From: Phyto melanocephala
Lineage: Eukaryota > Arthropoda > Insecta > Diptera > Rhinophoridae
NCBI GenBank assembly: GCA_941918925.1
Contig: OW799233.1
Span: forward strand, 105,145,833-105,209,832
Length of the DNA: 64,000 nucleotides
Direction: 5' to 3'
Under the pieces are notes generated by a model. That model saw only the letters and a program-made list of their open reading frames with translations. It made no database searches and was not told the origin of the DNA. How positions within the stretch are numbered: position 1 is the stretch's first letter; every line of letters begins with the position of its first letter. This document shows positions 35,986 to 47,551 of the stretch, one piece after another. Both the position numbers and the translations under genes were made by a program.

Positions 35986-37960
35986 CAATAAATATTAATT
36001 AAATAATTGTTGTGTATTGCTATGTGCATCATCATTTTTGAAATAATTTAAAAACTTTAAAATTTTTCTTATGGAAATTTTTTATTTTATTCAAAATGGG
36101 CATCGCATTTACAATACGCAATCAACATGTATGTAATGCCTGAAGTCTTAAAGTGCTGGGTATTAAAGTAATCACTTGCAGAGTTATTTAGAAAACGTTT
36201 TCTAATTTCTAATTACTAATATAATGAATATTTGTTCTATGACATATCTAGAGAATATGTCATATGTCGTGTGGTTAAAGTTTACCTCCAGCCAAAAATC
36301 AATAAAGTCAGCCTTACAAAAAAAACATCATGCAGTATATGTTATGAACTATACATATTAGAGTTAGATTAGAGAGGTCCCGCAATTACACATTTAAGTA
36401 AGAGTTTTACAATAAAAAAATAAATTAATAAGATCTATACAAAGCAAATAAATATTAAGGTATATCTGCAGAACTAAAATTGAAATAGGCTTTAAAGTCT
36501 CCATAATAGGTTCCGATATCAGATCACTTTTGTGGAAAAAAAATCATTAGTATCAAAGCTAGGGTTATATTACTTATAAATGCATGTGAAAAAGTATAAT
36601 TGCATTTAGTTCGAGCTACCTTTTATTACAATATCCCATTTTTAACAAAGAATGTTAGGAATCGGGTAATAAGCCGAATAGCTATTATTGCAGACCTAAC
36701 AAATGTCGAAAAATAATTTTTAAATCTCCCAATAAATGCAAAACAAAATTTTCTGAAAAGAAAACTGAATTGCATGTTTACAAAAATAGCATTTCGGTTT
36801 TAAAAAATGTAATTTAACTTATTCTGATAATTATGGCCTAAGCTTTTGGAGAATTTACATTATCAAAGTCATAATGATCTAATTTGATCTCGATAAATAA
36901 ATTGATGTCGTTCTTAAATAAAGGCATTCATTTTATTGAAAAAGAAGTGAATTTTAAGCCAAAGTTTGTAGAGCCGAAATTTATTTAAGGCTTCTTTTTA
37001 GTCAGCAAAATATAGAAATATCAATACTGAAGGGCATATCTTATATGTTACACTTCAGCTGGTTCATATTTTAAAGGGACACATACAAGTTTCGTGTTAA
37101 GTGGTTTAAAAAAAAAAATTAATTTGAGTGGTGTTATTTAAATAAGAAAAAACCAAATACGCTTAAATATTGCAACTCTGGCAAAAGCTAGACTCTACTG
37201 TATCACACAACATTCAATACTAACAATCAAAAATATGTCACCATATATTTGTCCTACATACCGCTTATAGTTTAAATCAAATATTTACATTTCACTTTAG
37301 ATATTCAAATTAAAAGAGCTACAATTGTAACCACTATAGGTCACATTATATTTACACGAGTAATTACATTTCAATTATATACCCACCCTACCACTACTGA
37401 ACATTAATGAATAACAACATTAATCAACAATAGAATCGTAACTATATTTAAGGTATAGTAAACAATTTAAGGTATGACCGTATGAATGTGTATTTTTATT
37501 TACACCTGTAAAAGTAGCAGTATTTACACTCTTTCCTACTTTCATAGCCGAAACAATAAATCACCTTCGCCTTGTGATCTTACTGTATACAAGTTTGTAC
37601 AATTATGTAGGTATATGCTCGTAAGTTCAAATACATAAATGTCATATAAAATACAAGCAGTAAAAGGTTAAAAGTATTAACATAATTAATAAACAATTAG
37701 GCATTAAGTGACATTAATAACAGTTTGATATTCAAAGACACGCTCCAATATTTGCCGTGAATGCCCTAACTTCGTGTACATGTATTTTAACTCCCACCTG
37801 GATAATCAATCATTTAATATTCAAACAGATAAATTTGTAGGGCATTAAATGTATAGAAATTTACATTAATACGAGGAATAAATGTAAAAATTAAATAAAA
37901 ATTGACTGGAATTGAGTGCGTGCATAAATTGGTATATAATTTAAATTAAGGAACACGAAA
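35986..37960. other. Anonymous DNA, no gene seen
   Basis: AT-rich, no recognised features. The short phrase catatgtc occurs near 36256, next to gacatatctagagaatatgt (a short inverted repeat). Confidence 0.4.
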
Positions 37961-38060
37961 ATGTTTTTTTGACAACGTCAAGAGGTTGGAAGTTGTTCAA
38001 TACTTTTATGAAAATTGCAAGCTTAAAATTACAATATAATTTCACAGAATAATACCGACC
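37961..38060 (+). pseudogene. Possible mariner transposase N-terminal relic
   Basis: One frame reads DNVKRLEVVQYFYENCKLK, with the spacing of the mariner/Tc1-type N-terminal helix (compare KEQRLQIVQIYFENNGS at 45590). The upstream ATG at 37961 is out of frame by a TTT run. No TIRs were found nearby. A short and suggestive match only. Confidence 0.3.
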
Positions 38061-38459
38061 ATCACACACTTCATGTTCTACTCAAGAATCTTGAGTCAAG
38101 ATAAAAACACATTAAATTCATTTTTATAAATATTTTTAACAAAAATATAAAATAACCGGTAATATTTTATATCTTAAGTTCACTAAACATTTAGGGTAAA
38201 CAATAGATACAAACAGTAAAAACCCCTTTATGCACACACAATTACTCACGAAGGCAAATAATAGAAATACAAGTACGAAAAGCTTACATGAAAAATGTAA
38301 TGTATACTCATTACAACTCATTTATCATTTTCTTACTCGCAAAACAAAACAAAAAATCGTTACAAAAAAAGACAACAGCTAGCCAAGTAAAACAACAATT
38401 CTCGTAAAACAATACAACAACCATTAAACAAAAAAAAAAAAAAAGGGTATGAAGAAAAA
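38061..38459. other. Anonymous DNA, no gene seen
   Basis: AT-rich spacer ending in an A tract (about 38429-38443). The 61-codon minus-strand frame here has no known domain. Confidence 0.4.
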
Positions 38460-38699
38460 ACAAGTAAGAGCGCTATATTCGGCCGTGCCGAATCTTATAT
38501 TCCCTTCACGACGTGTAGTCATGCAGTAACAGTAGTTTGTATCACCATTCATCCCATATGAAATACGTACATACATAAAACAAGTAAGAGTGCTATATTC
38601 GGCCGTGCCGAATCTTATATACCCTTCACAACGTGTAGTCATGAAATAACAGTAGTTTGTGTCACCATTCATCCCATATGAAATACGTACATACATAAA
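38460..38699 (+). repeat. 120-bp tandem duplication of the B 5' end
   Basis: 38460-38579 and 38580-38699 are near-identical copies starting acaagtaagag and ending catatgaaatacgtacatac plus ataaa. Differences are few (gcgcta/gtgcta, attccc/ataccc, gcagtaac/gaaataac). The duplicated unit includes the terminal palindrome, so the element carries two 5' ends. Confidence 0.9.
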
Positions 38700-38905
38700 A
38701 AAAAAAAATTTAAAACAAAATTTAAAAAAGAAATTATTATTAATATAAAATATATATGAAACAAAAAAAAATAAAAAAAAAAAAAAATAAATAATAATAA
38801 AAATATAAATAATAATTAAATAAATAATAAAAAAAAATTTAAAAAAAAAAAAAAAATTTAAAAAAAAAAAAAAAAATTTAAAAAAAATTAAAAAAAAATT
38901 TTTTT
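38697..38905 (+). repeat. A-rich low-complexity tract within B1
   Basis: Almost only A and T, mostly runs of A with interspersed ataat and taaaa. The inverse tract in B2 begins at 63846 and runs to the window end, so it belongs to the element and is not a local accident. Confidence 0.9.
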
Positions 38906-39322
38906 TTGGCTCAGCTGGGATTCGATGCCACGTTTTCTCTAACCAGTATACACGTTTGTATGTACATATGTTGTTGTTGTAATGTTGTTTTTGTGAAAAA
39001 AAAAATCGAGGGGTCGTGGGTTTTTGCTCATATCTCAGTTGTTTATGTACCGATGTTTCTGATTTTCAATACGGATCTACTCCCGAATATTTCTAATATT
39101 TTAATACCTCACCAGGGTCCAAGCGATGTCGGGGGGCTTCAAAAAGTTGATTTTAACATACACACGGACAGACGGACAGACTGACAGAGCTTAATCGACT
39201 CCCCTATTCATAAGCTTTCAGAAAATATATACTTTATGGGATCGGAAATGAAAATTGTAGAAATTTCACACGGAATGACAAACCTATATATACCCTTTTT
39301 CACTGTGTGAAGGGTATAATAA

Positions 39323-40500
39323 AACATTACCAAGTATACAGACATTAGCGTAAAAACAGGCACTTGCTATCAATCAAAGTTCTATTATAAGGGTGTTAAA
39401 GCATGAGCAACCACAACAATTGCAACAAAAAAATACACACACATAACAAAAACGAAGTAACCCTACCCAGCGAAGAAAAGATTTGAAGATGTTTAAAGCG
39501 AATTACATTTTTAGGATTTCTTAATTAATAGTGAAAAATTATTTTTTCTAAAGAACTCTCAAAATATGAAGTAATTCCATGTAAACAAACAATATTGACT
39601 CATAAAAAATCGATTTTTTTTCATCTTATATGCTCTTATTAGAAAGGAAATCAGTTCATTAACATATGCATGCAAACATATGATCTCTAATGACACACTA
39701 ATTTTAAGATCATTAGCATTTTTACACTTCACTTCGTCACCAGTTGAATACCAGCAAACTCACTTTTTTATCATAGATTTTTTTGCAGGGTACGTACAAG
39801 TACTTAAAATTGCATTACATATGAGTTAAATTTGAATATACCCAATAAACGCGTTACGTTTCATTTTATACTAAGGTACATTTTAGTAATCTGTCAGCTT
39901 TCCTCGCAGTTTTTTTACAGTTCGACTACGACCTGTATTTTGTGTTGTTTGTAAAGTCTCTTGTTGTTGTGGGGTCTTACAACTAAGATATTATTGAACA
40001 TTTTTAGACGAAAATTAAAATTTTCATTTTTCTTTCGAATATAATCATTCTATATAATAATTTTCAAACTGCAAATTAAAAATTTCAAATGTAGTTATGC
40101 AAAAAACTAAAAGAATAGATAGTTTGCGAAATAATTATTGTAACTAGTATATACTCTGGTCGATCCATTCGACCGTAATCCAGTTGTTAATGATTTTTTT
40201 AGATAAAAATATAACTTTATTCTAAAAATTTGTTTTTTTCTTTATTCATTTATTTCTACCTGACCTTCTCAAAACAGACAAGAATAAAATAACAAAACAT
40301 CTTTTAGTAGGTAGTTTGAAACGAAGCTTTTTATTAGCTGGGGTAAAACTCACCGGTGCCATGGCCCTGTCACAAAAATTTATTTTTGTTACACCGCTGT
40401 GAAAGAAAACACGTGCTTTTTTTTAAGTAATCCGTTTTACAACTCGGTTTAGTCTTTATTTCTCTATATCAGGCTATTATTATCACCTTCCGCAGGCCTT
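39323..40500. other. Anonymous DNA, no gene seen
   Basis: AT-rich. Somewhat less so at 39890-39980 (tcctcgcagtttttttacag, then cgactacgacctg), which looks like an acceptor site but has no convincing exon behind it. Confidence 0.4.
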
Positions 40501-40745
40501 TAACGTGACCGCTTAAAATAAAAAATCAACCCTTTTTGCCTTGAATACCGGATAACGACCGATGGCTAAGGTGGTGATGCTCGGGCGATAAAGAGGTGTT
40601 AGTGACTCTGCGGTACACAACAAAGCTTTCATTGGAGCCGTAGTAGCAAACCTGCGGGACACCACGGGAACAACTACTGCGTTCGACGTGCGGAGGTGTA
40701 GCGATCCTGCGGGACACCACGGAAACAACTACTGCGTTACAAACT
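40501..40745. repeat. GC-richer island with 55-bp tandem duplication
   Basis: gtagc-aa/ga-tcctgcgggacaccacgg and acaactactgcgtt occur at 40643-40685 and again 55 bp later at 40698-40740. Base composition is clearly different from the flanks, as expected for a fragment of former coding sequence or a transposon. Minus-strand frames of 64-72 codons cross it, but I recognise no domain in them. Confidence 0.6.
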
Positions 40746-42258
40746 AACTACCACCAAGAATAATGTTCTTACCGATCCAAGCGCTGCACACCAACATTTT
40801 GTGTTTACATTTTGACACTTTAAGCAAGATATGCTACAGTGGATGTGCATGATCTCTTGAACAAACAACATTATTAGCCGTACTACAGTATAATCAGCCA
40901 AAGCTTAAAGTGCGGTTATATTGGTGAGAGACTAACCCAGCAAACAAGAAGACAAGAGTTTGAAATATGATGCGTTATATATTCTTAGGCAATACTTTAC
41001 ACTTAAAAAAAAACGAATATTTTTTTAATGCGCTTAAGACAGAGATTTTAGTAATCATGTTCTTTTTAGAAATTTTTTTTCTAAATTAAGTTTTACCAAA
41101 AAATATATCTCTATTTATTAAAAAGATGACGCATGCGCCGCATTTGTACTCGTCGGTGTCTCATCGGTAGAGCTGCAAAGAAATCGACAGTACTATCGAT
41201 AGTATTATTTTTTACAGACTATTGGTGTGTTTTGTCCACTATTTAGTAATACTGTTGAAATAAGATATTCTTTATAAAGTAAAAGCGAAATTAGTTTCAT
41301 GGTATAACGAATATGGTAAACCGGTTTTATCAGCAAGTAAGTTTTTAAACTCAATACAAGAAAATGTGACACCAATGTTTTATGTTAATAGTTTGAAAAT
41401 TAAGATGATCTAAAGCTGTTGCTGTTGCCCCATGATCACTAAGAAATAGGCGACGGCAAAAATTTAACAAATATTAATATATTTTTTTTTAATCGCATAT
41501 AACTTCTTAAATATTGAAAAAATTTTTTGCGATTACCCGATAAATATATACGCATTGGGTTTAACATATATTCGTAGAAAAATATTTTGATGTACGAGTG
41601 GCACACCAATTGTGCAACAATATAAACATTAAAAGTACTTTTTTCCTAAATTTTTTTCATTTATTTTTCATATTACATAGAAAATTTAACTTCATTTAAT
41701 ATAACTAATTAGTCTTATATACAAAACACTGAAAGTAATTTGATGTTTACACGCCTTTATGCGACACCTGTTTAGAAAGGATTAATTCGGCCTGAACAGT
41801 GAACTTCGTCATAGCCTCAGTTACTGTTTTAGTGGACTACTTAAATTGAGTCGCACTACTTGATCATATTTATTCGAAAATCTTTGTTGAAGATCCGATA
41901 CAGCAAGTATATGTGCAATTACTTCATTTTTCGAGAACAAAATGTTGTGGGTTAAAAGATACTATAAAATTTTTAATTAATGCTCCCTACCAGCAGTATT
42001 ACCACGAAGTATTTCTGGATTATATTAAATTAATATATCACAATTTTGGTTGTCTATATTGCTGTTTCGTTCAACTTAGATGTCATTAAACATATCTTTA
42101 AGCTGTTATCTTCCTCAGTATTTTACTCAGTTTACTGCAAATGAAGATGGCTTAAATACTTTGTAATTATTATTTTATATACCTTGAAATTAAAATTTTT
42201 TCGGAAACAAGTTTAAATGCTAACGCTGATGTATTTCGCGTCAAAATACTATACTTGC
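40746..42258. other. Anonymous DNA; contains a DRE-like site
   Basis: No transposon recognised. A tatcgata site at 41194 is listed separately. About 140 bp after it, atggtaaaccggttttatca followed by gcaagtaagt could be read as a very short first coding exon with a donor site, but there is no support beyond that. Confidence 0.35.
41194..41201. promoter_or_regulatory. DRE-type palindrome TATCGATA
   Basis: tatcgata is the core of the Drosophila DNA replication-related element bound by DREF, frequent in housekeeping promoters. Here it lies in the longer palindrome tactatcgatagta, in less AT-rich sequence. A single 8-bp match is weak evidence. Confidence 0.25.
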
Positions 42259-42445
42259 CTGAGTTGACTACAGTTGCTACAGTGGCGATTGTGTCTTGCA
42301 CACGAACATAGTGATTTCGATGGTACGGACTTTGTTTGATGCTTCCACAGTCGGCATGCATATTTATCGGCCTCATAATAGTACATTTACTTGAACGAAT
42401 GCCACCAAACTCTCGCCTAAATTCCATTTACACGGAAATAAAGGA
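42259..42445 (-). other. Candidate coding exon (unrecognised)
   Basis: On the minus strand, catgctttgcag ends at 42446 (acceptor-like), then 18 bp to an ATG at 42427 in the context gtaaATGG. An open frame of 56 codons follows, starting MEFRREFGGIRSSKCTIMR. At 42259 ctcag is followed by gcaagt, a GC-type donor. The stretch is more GC-rich and has more balanced codon use than its surroundings. I recognise no domain. The frame stays open past the donor to 42170, so an unspliced reading is also possible. Chance or a transposon fragment remain alternatives. Confidence 0.3.
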
Positions 42446-44251
42446 CTGCAAAGCATGGTACCGCTACACCAGCCAATTATTCTCTTTGATATCACAGGCA
42501 TTCATTTTACTAATACTAAATAGTAAACTACCAAATTGATATCAATAAGCTGACATAGAAAAAATCTATTGCGATTTATATTATATAACCTTGCTTTAGA
42601 TTTTATAACTTCTTAAGCTTAACGGCTATATTAACCTTAAAAGTTTTATTAAAATGCAAATTTTATAAAAGCAAACAAGTCTAAATTTCATTACCATAAG
42701 AATTGTGTATGGGGCTTAGGAAACAGTTTTTAAATATTTGTTTACATTTGTTCATTCCTCGTGAGGTATGTGTGTTTGAATGTTTGTAAAAGGAAGTGTT
42801 TTTTGTCCTTTAGTATGTCTTTAAAATGATAACAAGTGGACATTTCAATAAATTCTTTTGTCTTAAATACATTGATCGCATGTCTTACTTGTAAGGTTTT
42901 TCTTTTTTCATTTTTACTTAAACAAATAGAATTTAAAGTAGCATTAATTTTTTCCTCTTTCATTAAACAATTTGCTTTTTAAGTAAAAATATATTTAAAG
43001 AGAAAATAAAGCTGGGCAATGTAAGTTTGATGCCACGAAATGTATATTAAATAGCTGGTATAGGATTTGTCCGAACAATAAGTCTTAATGACAAATCAAA
43101 ACTAAAACAAAAGAATAAAAGAGAATATTTAAAACTATTCTTTCTAATTTTGTGGTTACAAGAAATTGTGTAAAATTGCAACAACAATTTAAAAACTAAT
43201 ACTTAGGATGATAAAATTTTGCATAGAAAATAAAGTAGGAGTGGTGTTTCTACCTCTGCTTTATCTAAATCTTATATTGTTATAATTTCAATATATTATC
43301 GATATAACTCAATGATACGAAACTAAATATGATTCTGGTTTTGGTTCATGATATTATAATAAAAATTATTTCGAGTGAAATATTTTTTTCCATGACATTT
43401 ATTAAAACAATTTGCCATCATCATAAAAATAGTGAAGAGTATTGAAAATACCATCAATCCCTCTTGCAAATGAATATGATTTCAAGTCTATAAATTGAAA
43501 AGAAGAACGTGGCTTACTGACCGAAACAAAGAAAGAACTAGAAACACGAAGTTTTAACATAGATATTTTTGGAAATTCTTACTTTAAGGGGTTAAAAAAA
43601 AGGGTAAAATTGGTAACCTTATATCTGCTAAACTAAAAATGATGTAGACAAATTTTTAAGGGTATTGTAATCAACACAAAAAATAATCTGACAGGTGGCT
43701 GGTATATATTTTAAATTTTCAACCATAAAAATGTAAAACAGGAAACAAACTATGTTTTCGTACTCTTTTGGTACTCTATGAATCTTTTTAACACATAAGC
43801 ACAGGATAAAACTGATATTTTATAAGTTACTGCATTAAAATTATGGGACTCAAGCACTTTTTTTGTTTTAATGATTTAAGGGGTAAACATTTTCCCTCTT
43901 CTGGTTGCTTTTTTAATTTTATTATTTTATGTGATGGGGCATAAGTAAATTGTTTTTATCGCGTAATACCATATGAAAAGTATTTTGATACAATTTTTTA
44001 AAACTTCTTGGGTGCCAAAAAAAGGTTTCTTAAGGTGAAAATATATACAATTCAGGTTTATTTGACCATTTCGGAAAAATTTGTGATATAGATTTTACTA
44101 TATTTAACAAATTATGTAATTCAATAAAACTATTAATACGCTCATAAGGTGATAGAAAGCGGAAATTTGAGAAAACATTGTTAAAGAATATATTTGTTCG
44201 TATGAAATAAGTTTATATTTGCTCTCTCTAATTTATTAAAATATTTTATTA
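42446..44251. other. Anonymous DNA, no gene seen
   Basis: AT-rich. Minus-strand frames of 60-73 codons (42742, 44252) show no known domain. Confidence 0.4.
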
Positions 44252-44886
44252 TTAAACTAGATGACCCGACAGACGCTGTTTTGCCATATAAATTATTTCT
44301 AGGATATATTTTTTTAGTTCAATAAAAATAACTAATTTACTCTGAGTACAATAAAAAAACGTAAACCATAAATATTCTACGGTACGTAGATCTATCTTAG
44401 TTTGAAATTTCATGGTAGTCGTTACGTTATTAAGGTGAGGCATAAATTATCCCTTAGGGTGAGTCAACTTTAATATTTAGGTGTATGAAAAAAAGATATT
44501 AGCCGATTCTCAAACGTTTATTTCTGCAATGGCTGTACTATAAATTTTGTACAATTTGAAGAAAAATACTAAAAGCTATATTCACTTTCTTGATGCAAGT
44601 ATATTGTTAAAAAAAGGGGGCGTTAAAGTAGGCGTGGTAAAAAATGTATCCTATTAATAATACTAAGGTATTAGTTATATTATGTGAAAATTTCAAGAAG
44701 ATCTGCCCAGCAGTCTGGCCTACCTGAGGGGGCGTGAAAAAGGGCGCAGGGTTGGGGGGTATGAAAAAAAATGTTAACCGATTCTCAGATCTCCCGATAT
44801 GCACACAAAAATTTCATGAAAGGCGGTCGAGCCATTTCGGAGAAGTTTAATCACAAACACCGCGACACAAGAATTCTATATACTTC
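44252..44886 (+). repeat. Dispersed element D
   Basis: It begins ttaaactagatgacccgaca and agacgctgttttgcc. It ends gaaaggcggtcgagccattt, cggagaagtttaatcaca and aacaccgcgacacaagaat. In between lie gggggcgttaaagtaggcgtg, ggggcgtgaaaaagggcg and ccgattctcaaacg/ccgattctcagatc. The 'ctag-tgacccg-cagacg ... cggtcgagccgtttcggag ... caaacaccgcgacac' layout is a familiar dispersed insect repeat, but I do not know its class. No coding frame. Confidence 0.55.
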
Positions 44887-45457
44887 TATAAACATTTAAA
44901 AACTTTCCCATTGCTATAAAAACCCAAATAGGAAATTTTGTTTTCCATTTTTATGGTACTCTTGTATTTTCTACGTTTCTGTATCAATAGTTTTTAAATT
45001 ATGGACTTGTTATTCAAGTTGTGGTTGAAAATGATACGGGCGACCAAAACGTACTTTTCAATGTTTATTGTAATTCTTATGTTTTCTACATTTATGATGT
45101 TGGAATTTTTTTAATTTTTTATTTTTAATTGTTATATTTTTAAACTAAGATATGTAATTAAACATTTTTAAAATCTATTACTTATAATATAAGATTTGTA
45201 ATCCTGGTATATTGGAAGACAAATAAAGAAAAATAAATCAATAAATAAAATTTTTAAATTAGGGCGTATTGGTTAAAGGAGAGACAGAAAATGTTGTGGG
45301 CGATCAAGAGAGTACTTTTTATCTTGTTTATGGTACCTTTTGTATTTTCAAGACTTATGAAACTAGAATTTTGAAATAAGAGACTACTGATCTGAAGTGT
45401 GTTTGGAAATATTTATTTTCGGCTACTAAAATGGTTACTAAAACGTGTAAAAGATTA
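44887..45457. other. Anonymous DNA with weak internal repetition
   Basis: Related phrases recur: tttttatggtactcttgtat (about 44948) with tttatggtaccttttgtatt (about 45328), and gggcgaccaaaacgtacttt (45037) with gggcgatcaagagagtactt (45298). They suggest an old, very diverged tandem or dispersed repeat. Confidence 0.35.
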
Positions 45458-45459
45458 TA

Positions 45460-46386
45460 CCGGGTGTTTTTTTTACAGGTTTGTTTTTCGAATAGAGATA
45501 AAACTGGCATTTTGTGGTCAAATCTGGCAACTCTAATGTCATTTATGTTCAGTTTGGTTTTCCATTTCATCATGAACAGGTTGACAAAAGAACAACGCTT
45601 GCAAATCGTGCAAATTTATTTCGAAAATAACGGTTCAGTTCGCGAAGTTTACCGCAAGCTCCGTCCATTTTATGGTCGACATAATCGTCCATCAAAGCAA
45701 TTAATTCGGTTAACCATTGATCGTTTTCGCACTACGTTTACTCTATGTGATAATACGCATCCGCAGAGACGTCGAACAGTGCGCACCGAAGAAACAATTG
45801 TCGCTGTAGAGCAAAGTGTTGAAGAGGACCCGAATGAATCGATTCGCCACCGTGCACAGCAATTGGAGCTTTGTCCATCAACTTTAAGGAAGATTTTGCG
45901 CAAAGATCTTGGCTTGCGACCTTACAAGATCCAGCTTGTGCAAGAATTAAAGCGCTACATGCCACACAGCGCACGCCACAATCGATTTATTGAAGGAAAC
46001 ATTCGATGAGCGCATAATTTCGCGGAATGGACCTGTCAATTGGCCACCAAGATCGTGTGATTTGACACCATTGGATAATTTTCTTTGGGGATATGTGAAG
46101 TCGCTCGTCTACGCCAACAAACCAGAAACGTTAGGGGAATTGGAAGCCAACATTCGTGGCGTTATTGCCGACATACGGCCCCATATGCTCGAAAAAGTGG
46201 TAAAAAATTGGACCTGTAGAATTGGCTTTATTCGAACCAGCCGCGGCGGCCACATGCCTGAAATCATATTTAAACATTAATGGCATAAAATTATCCTTCC
46301 AATAAAGCCAAATTGATGGTCATTAAAACGATTTTCTTGTGTTTTATTTCAATTCGAAGTTCTATACCACTGAAAAAAACACCCGG
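45460..46386 (+). mobile_element. Internally deleted mariner-like transposon
   Basis: Ends are ccgggtgttttttttacagg and aaaaaaacacccgg, about 14 bp of clear inverted repeat. TA flanks at 45458-45459 and 46387-46388. At 927 bp it is some 300-400 bp short of a full-length relative, and the missing part is the catalytic core. TIRs and protein differ from 16671-17577 and from the mariner inside family A, so three mariner lineages are present in the window. Confidence 0.9.
45572..46280 (+). pseudogene. Mariner-like transposase with catalytic core deleted
   Basis: Starts MNRLTKEQRLQIVQIYFENN (first helix-turn-helix), then FYGRHNRPSKQLIRLTIDRF and a second HTH region PNESIRHRAQQLELCPSTLR, to LRPYKIQLVQELK. 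Just after this the frame breaks at about 46005. The protein resumes in another frame (45990-46280) with RIISRNGPVNWPPRSCDL and TPLDNFLWGYVKSLVYANKP. It ends RGGHMPEIIFKH. The segments holding the first two catalytic Asp residues (FSDEAHF and WFQQDGA types) are missing; only the Asp of LTPLD remains. The DNA-binding half is intact for about 145 codons, so a truncated DNA-binding protein is conceivable, but nothing shows that it is made. Confidence 0.9.
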
Positions 46387-46469
46387 TATATAATCTTCTA
46401 AGTTTTACAATATCCATTCGATATACTTATATTAAATAAGTTGTGAATACATAGAGGAATTACTTTTGC

Positions 46470-46550
46470 TAAATTTGTCTATCCGTCTGTCCGTGTGTAT
46501 ACAAAAATCAACTTTTTAAAGCCCCACGAATACATCAGACTCTTATATGG
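46470..46550 (-). repeat. Family B fragment
   Basis: gtctatccgtctgtccgtgt followed by atcaactttttaaagcccc and ccacgaatacatcagactc corresponds to the (GTCY)n tract and adjoining block of B on the minus strand (compare 63576-63640). Both ends are missing. Confidence 0.55.
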
Positions 46551-46924
46551 AATGGACTTACTTATCAGACATGCTTTTTTAGAAATTATTTTAATGAAAA
46601 TCAGTTATGTGGACATATAACGAGCTAAGCTAAGGGTGAAAGAACATGATTGCTGTTGTTTTTTTTACGAAATAAAGTAAAATTTTGCAGCTTTTATGGA
46701 ACCTCTTGAGAGGTTTTCTACTCATGCATATATAAAATATGCATCTTTGGCATTATTTATATAAAAGCTTTGATAAATGCTACAATCACTGACAAACATA
46801 TTGCGATCGGATTTAATCCATTCGACCCGAAATTCGAATAGCAATGCTAAAATAAAATTTTTTATATCAGCTGGTTATTTAAGCAATATATAACTTGTTG
46901 GTAAAGGAAAAAATTGGAAAACTA

Positions 46925-47116
46925 TTATGGAGGGGCTTTTTCGCAAAAGGCACCACTTGCAACAGAGCTTTTGTCGTCTGGTGAATCTTCGTTGTCGCTG
47001 AAAACAGATACATCATTTGGTACAAATTCTTCAGAGTTTCCTCCAGAAAAATCTTCTAAATCGCTAGAACTATCAGCTTCATCTTCCAAAACTTTTCGAA
47101 TGTTTTCGGGATCCAT
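46925..47116 (-). pseudogene. piggyBac-like transposase, N-terminal fragment
   Basis: MDPENIRKVLEDEADSSSDL continues with an acidic Ser/Asp/Glu-rich region (EDFSGGNSEEFVPNDVSVFS, then DNEDSPDD). This is the typical disordered acidic N-terminus of piggyBac transposases and derivatives. The DDE catalytic domain and Cys-rich C-terminus are absent. I chose the ATG at 47116, because upstream codons lie in the ggtacatatg repeats of the terminus. The open frame runs towards the left TIR. Confidence 0.65.
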
Positions 47117-47551
47117 TTTCTCGGAAAATACAACATTTTCTTGAAGACACGATATCATACTCAACGGACGAATGGTACATATGTGTACCACCATACCATA
47201 CGAATGGTACATATGGTACATATAGGTAGCATAAAACAAATGTTTGTTTATAAATATTTACCTGCCGCAAAAATTTTAATTCTTCTTTATTTTAAATATT
47301 TTCTGCAATTTCACGCACAATATTATGCAAAAAACCAATTACACACTTCACTATAGTTGCGTTTCAAGTCACAAAAAACGGTACCGTAAATATAAAAAAC
47401 AAAAAAAACAAGTAAGAGCACTATATTCGGCTGTGCCGAAACTTTTTTACCCACCACCAATTCTGTGTACATTTAAAGCACAATATTTATTATTTTGTTA
47501 ATCGCTATAGAATAATCTCTTTATAATAAAATATGTATCACTTTCTTTGCA

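Larger units (their letters stand above)
38460..39322 (+). mobile_element. Family B element, copy B1
   Basis: The 5' end acaagtaagagcgctatatt with the palindrome ttcggccgtgccgaa and tatacccttcac closely matches the family A start. The 3' end is the hairpin cccttttt-cac-tgt-gtg-aaggg followed by tataataaaa. The 5' block tatacccttcac is the inverse of gtgaagggtata at the 3' end. The interior has A-rich low complexity (38697-38905), ggctcagctgggattcgatg, a (GTCY)n tract as cacggacagacggacagact, and aaaatatatactttatggga. It looks like an INE-1/mini-me-type (Helentron-like) non-autonomous element. The 92-codon frame at 38906 opens with TTG and is not considered coding. Confidence 0.75.

Noticed and set aside
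38906..39184. 92-codon frame, partly repeated at 63655-63846
   Set aside because: It starts with TTG, lies inside repeat family B, and a one-base length difference breaks the similarity between the two copies. The shared protein is a by-product of DNA similarity.
40150..40190. gatccattcgaccgtaat, resembling the 46813 piggyBac-like end
   Set aside because: Only about 12 bp similar, no TTAA adjoining, no partner end.
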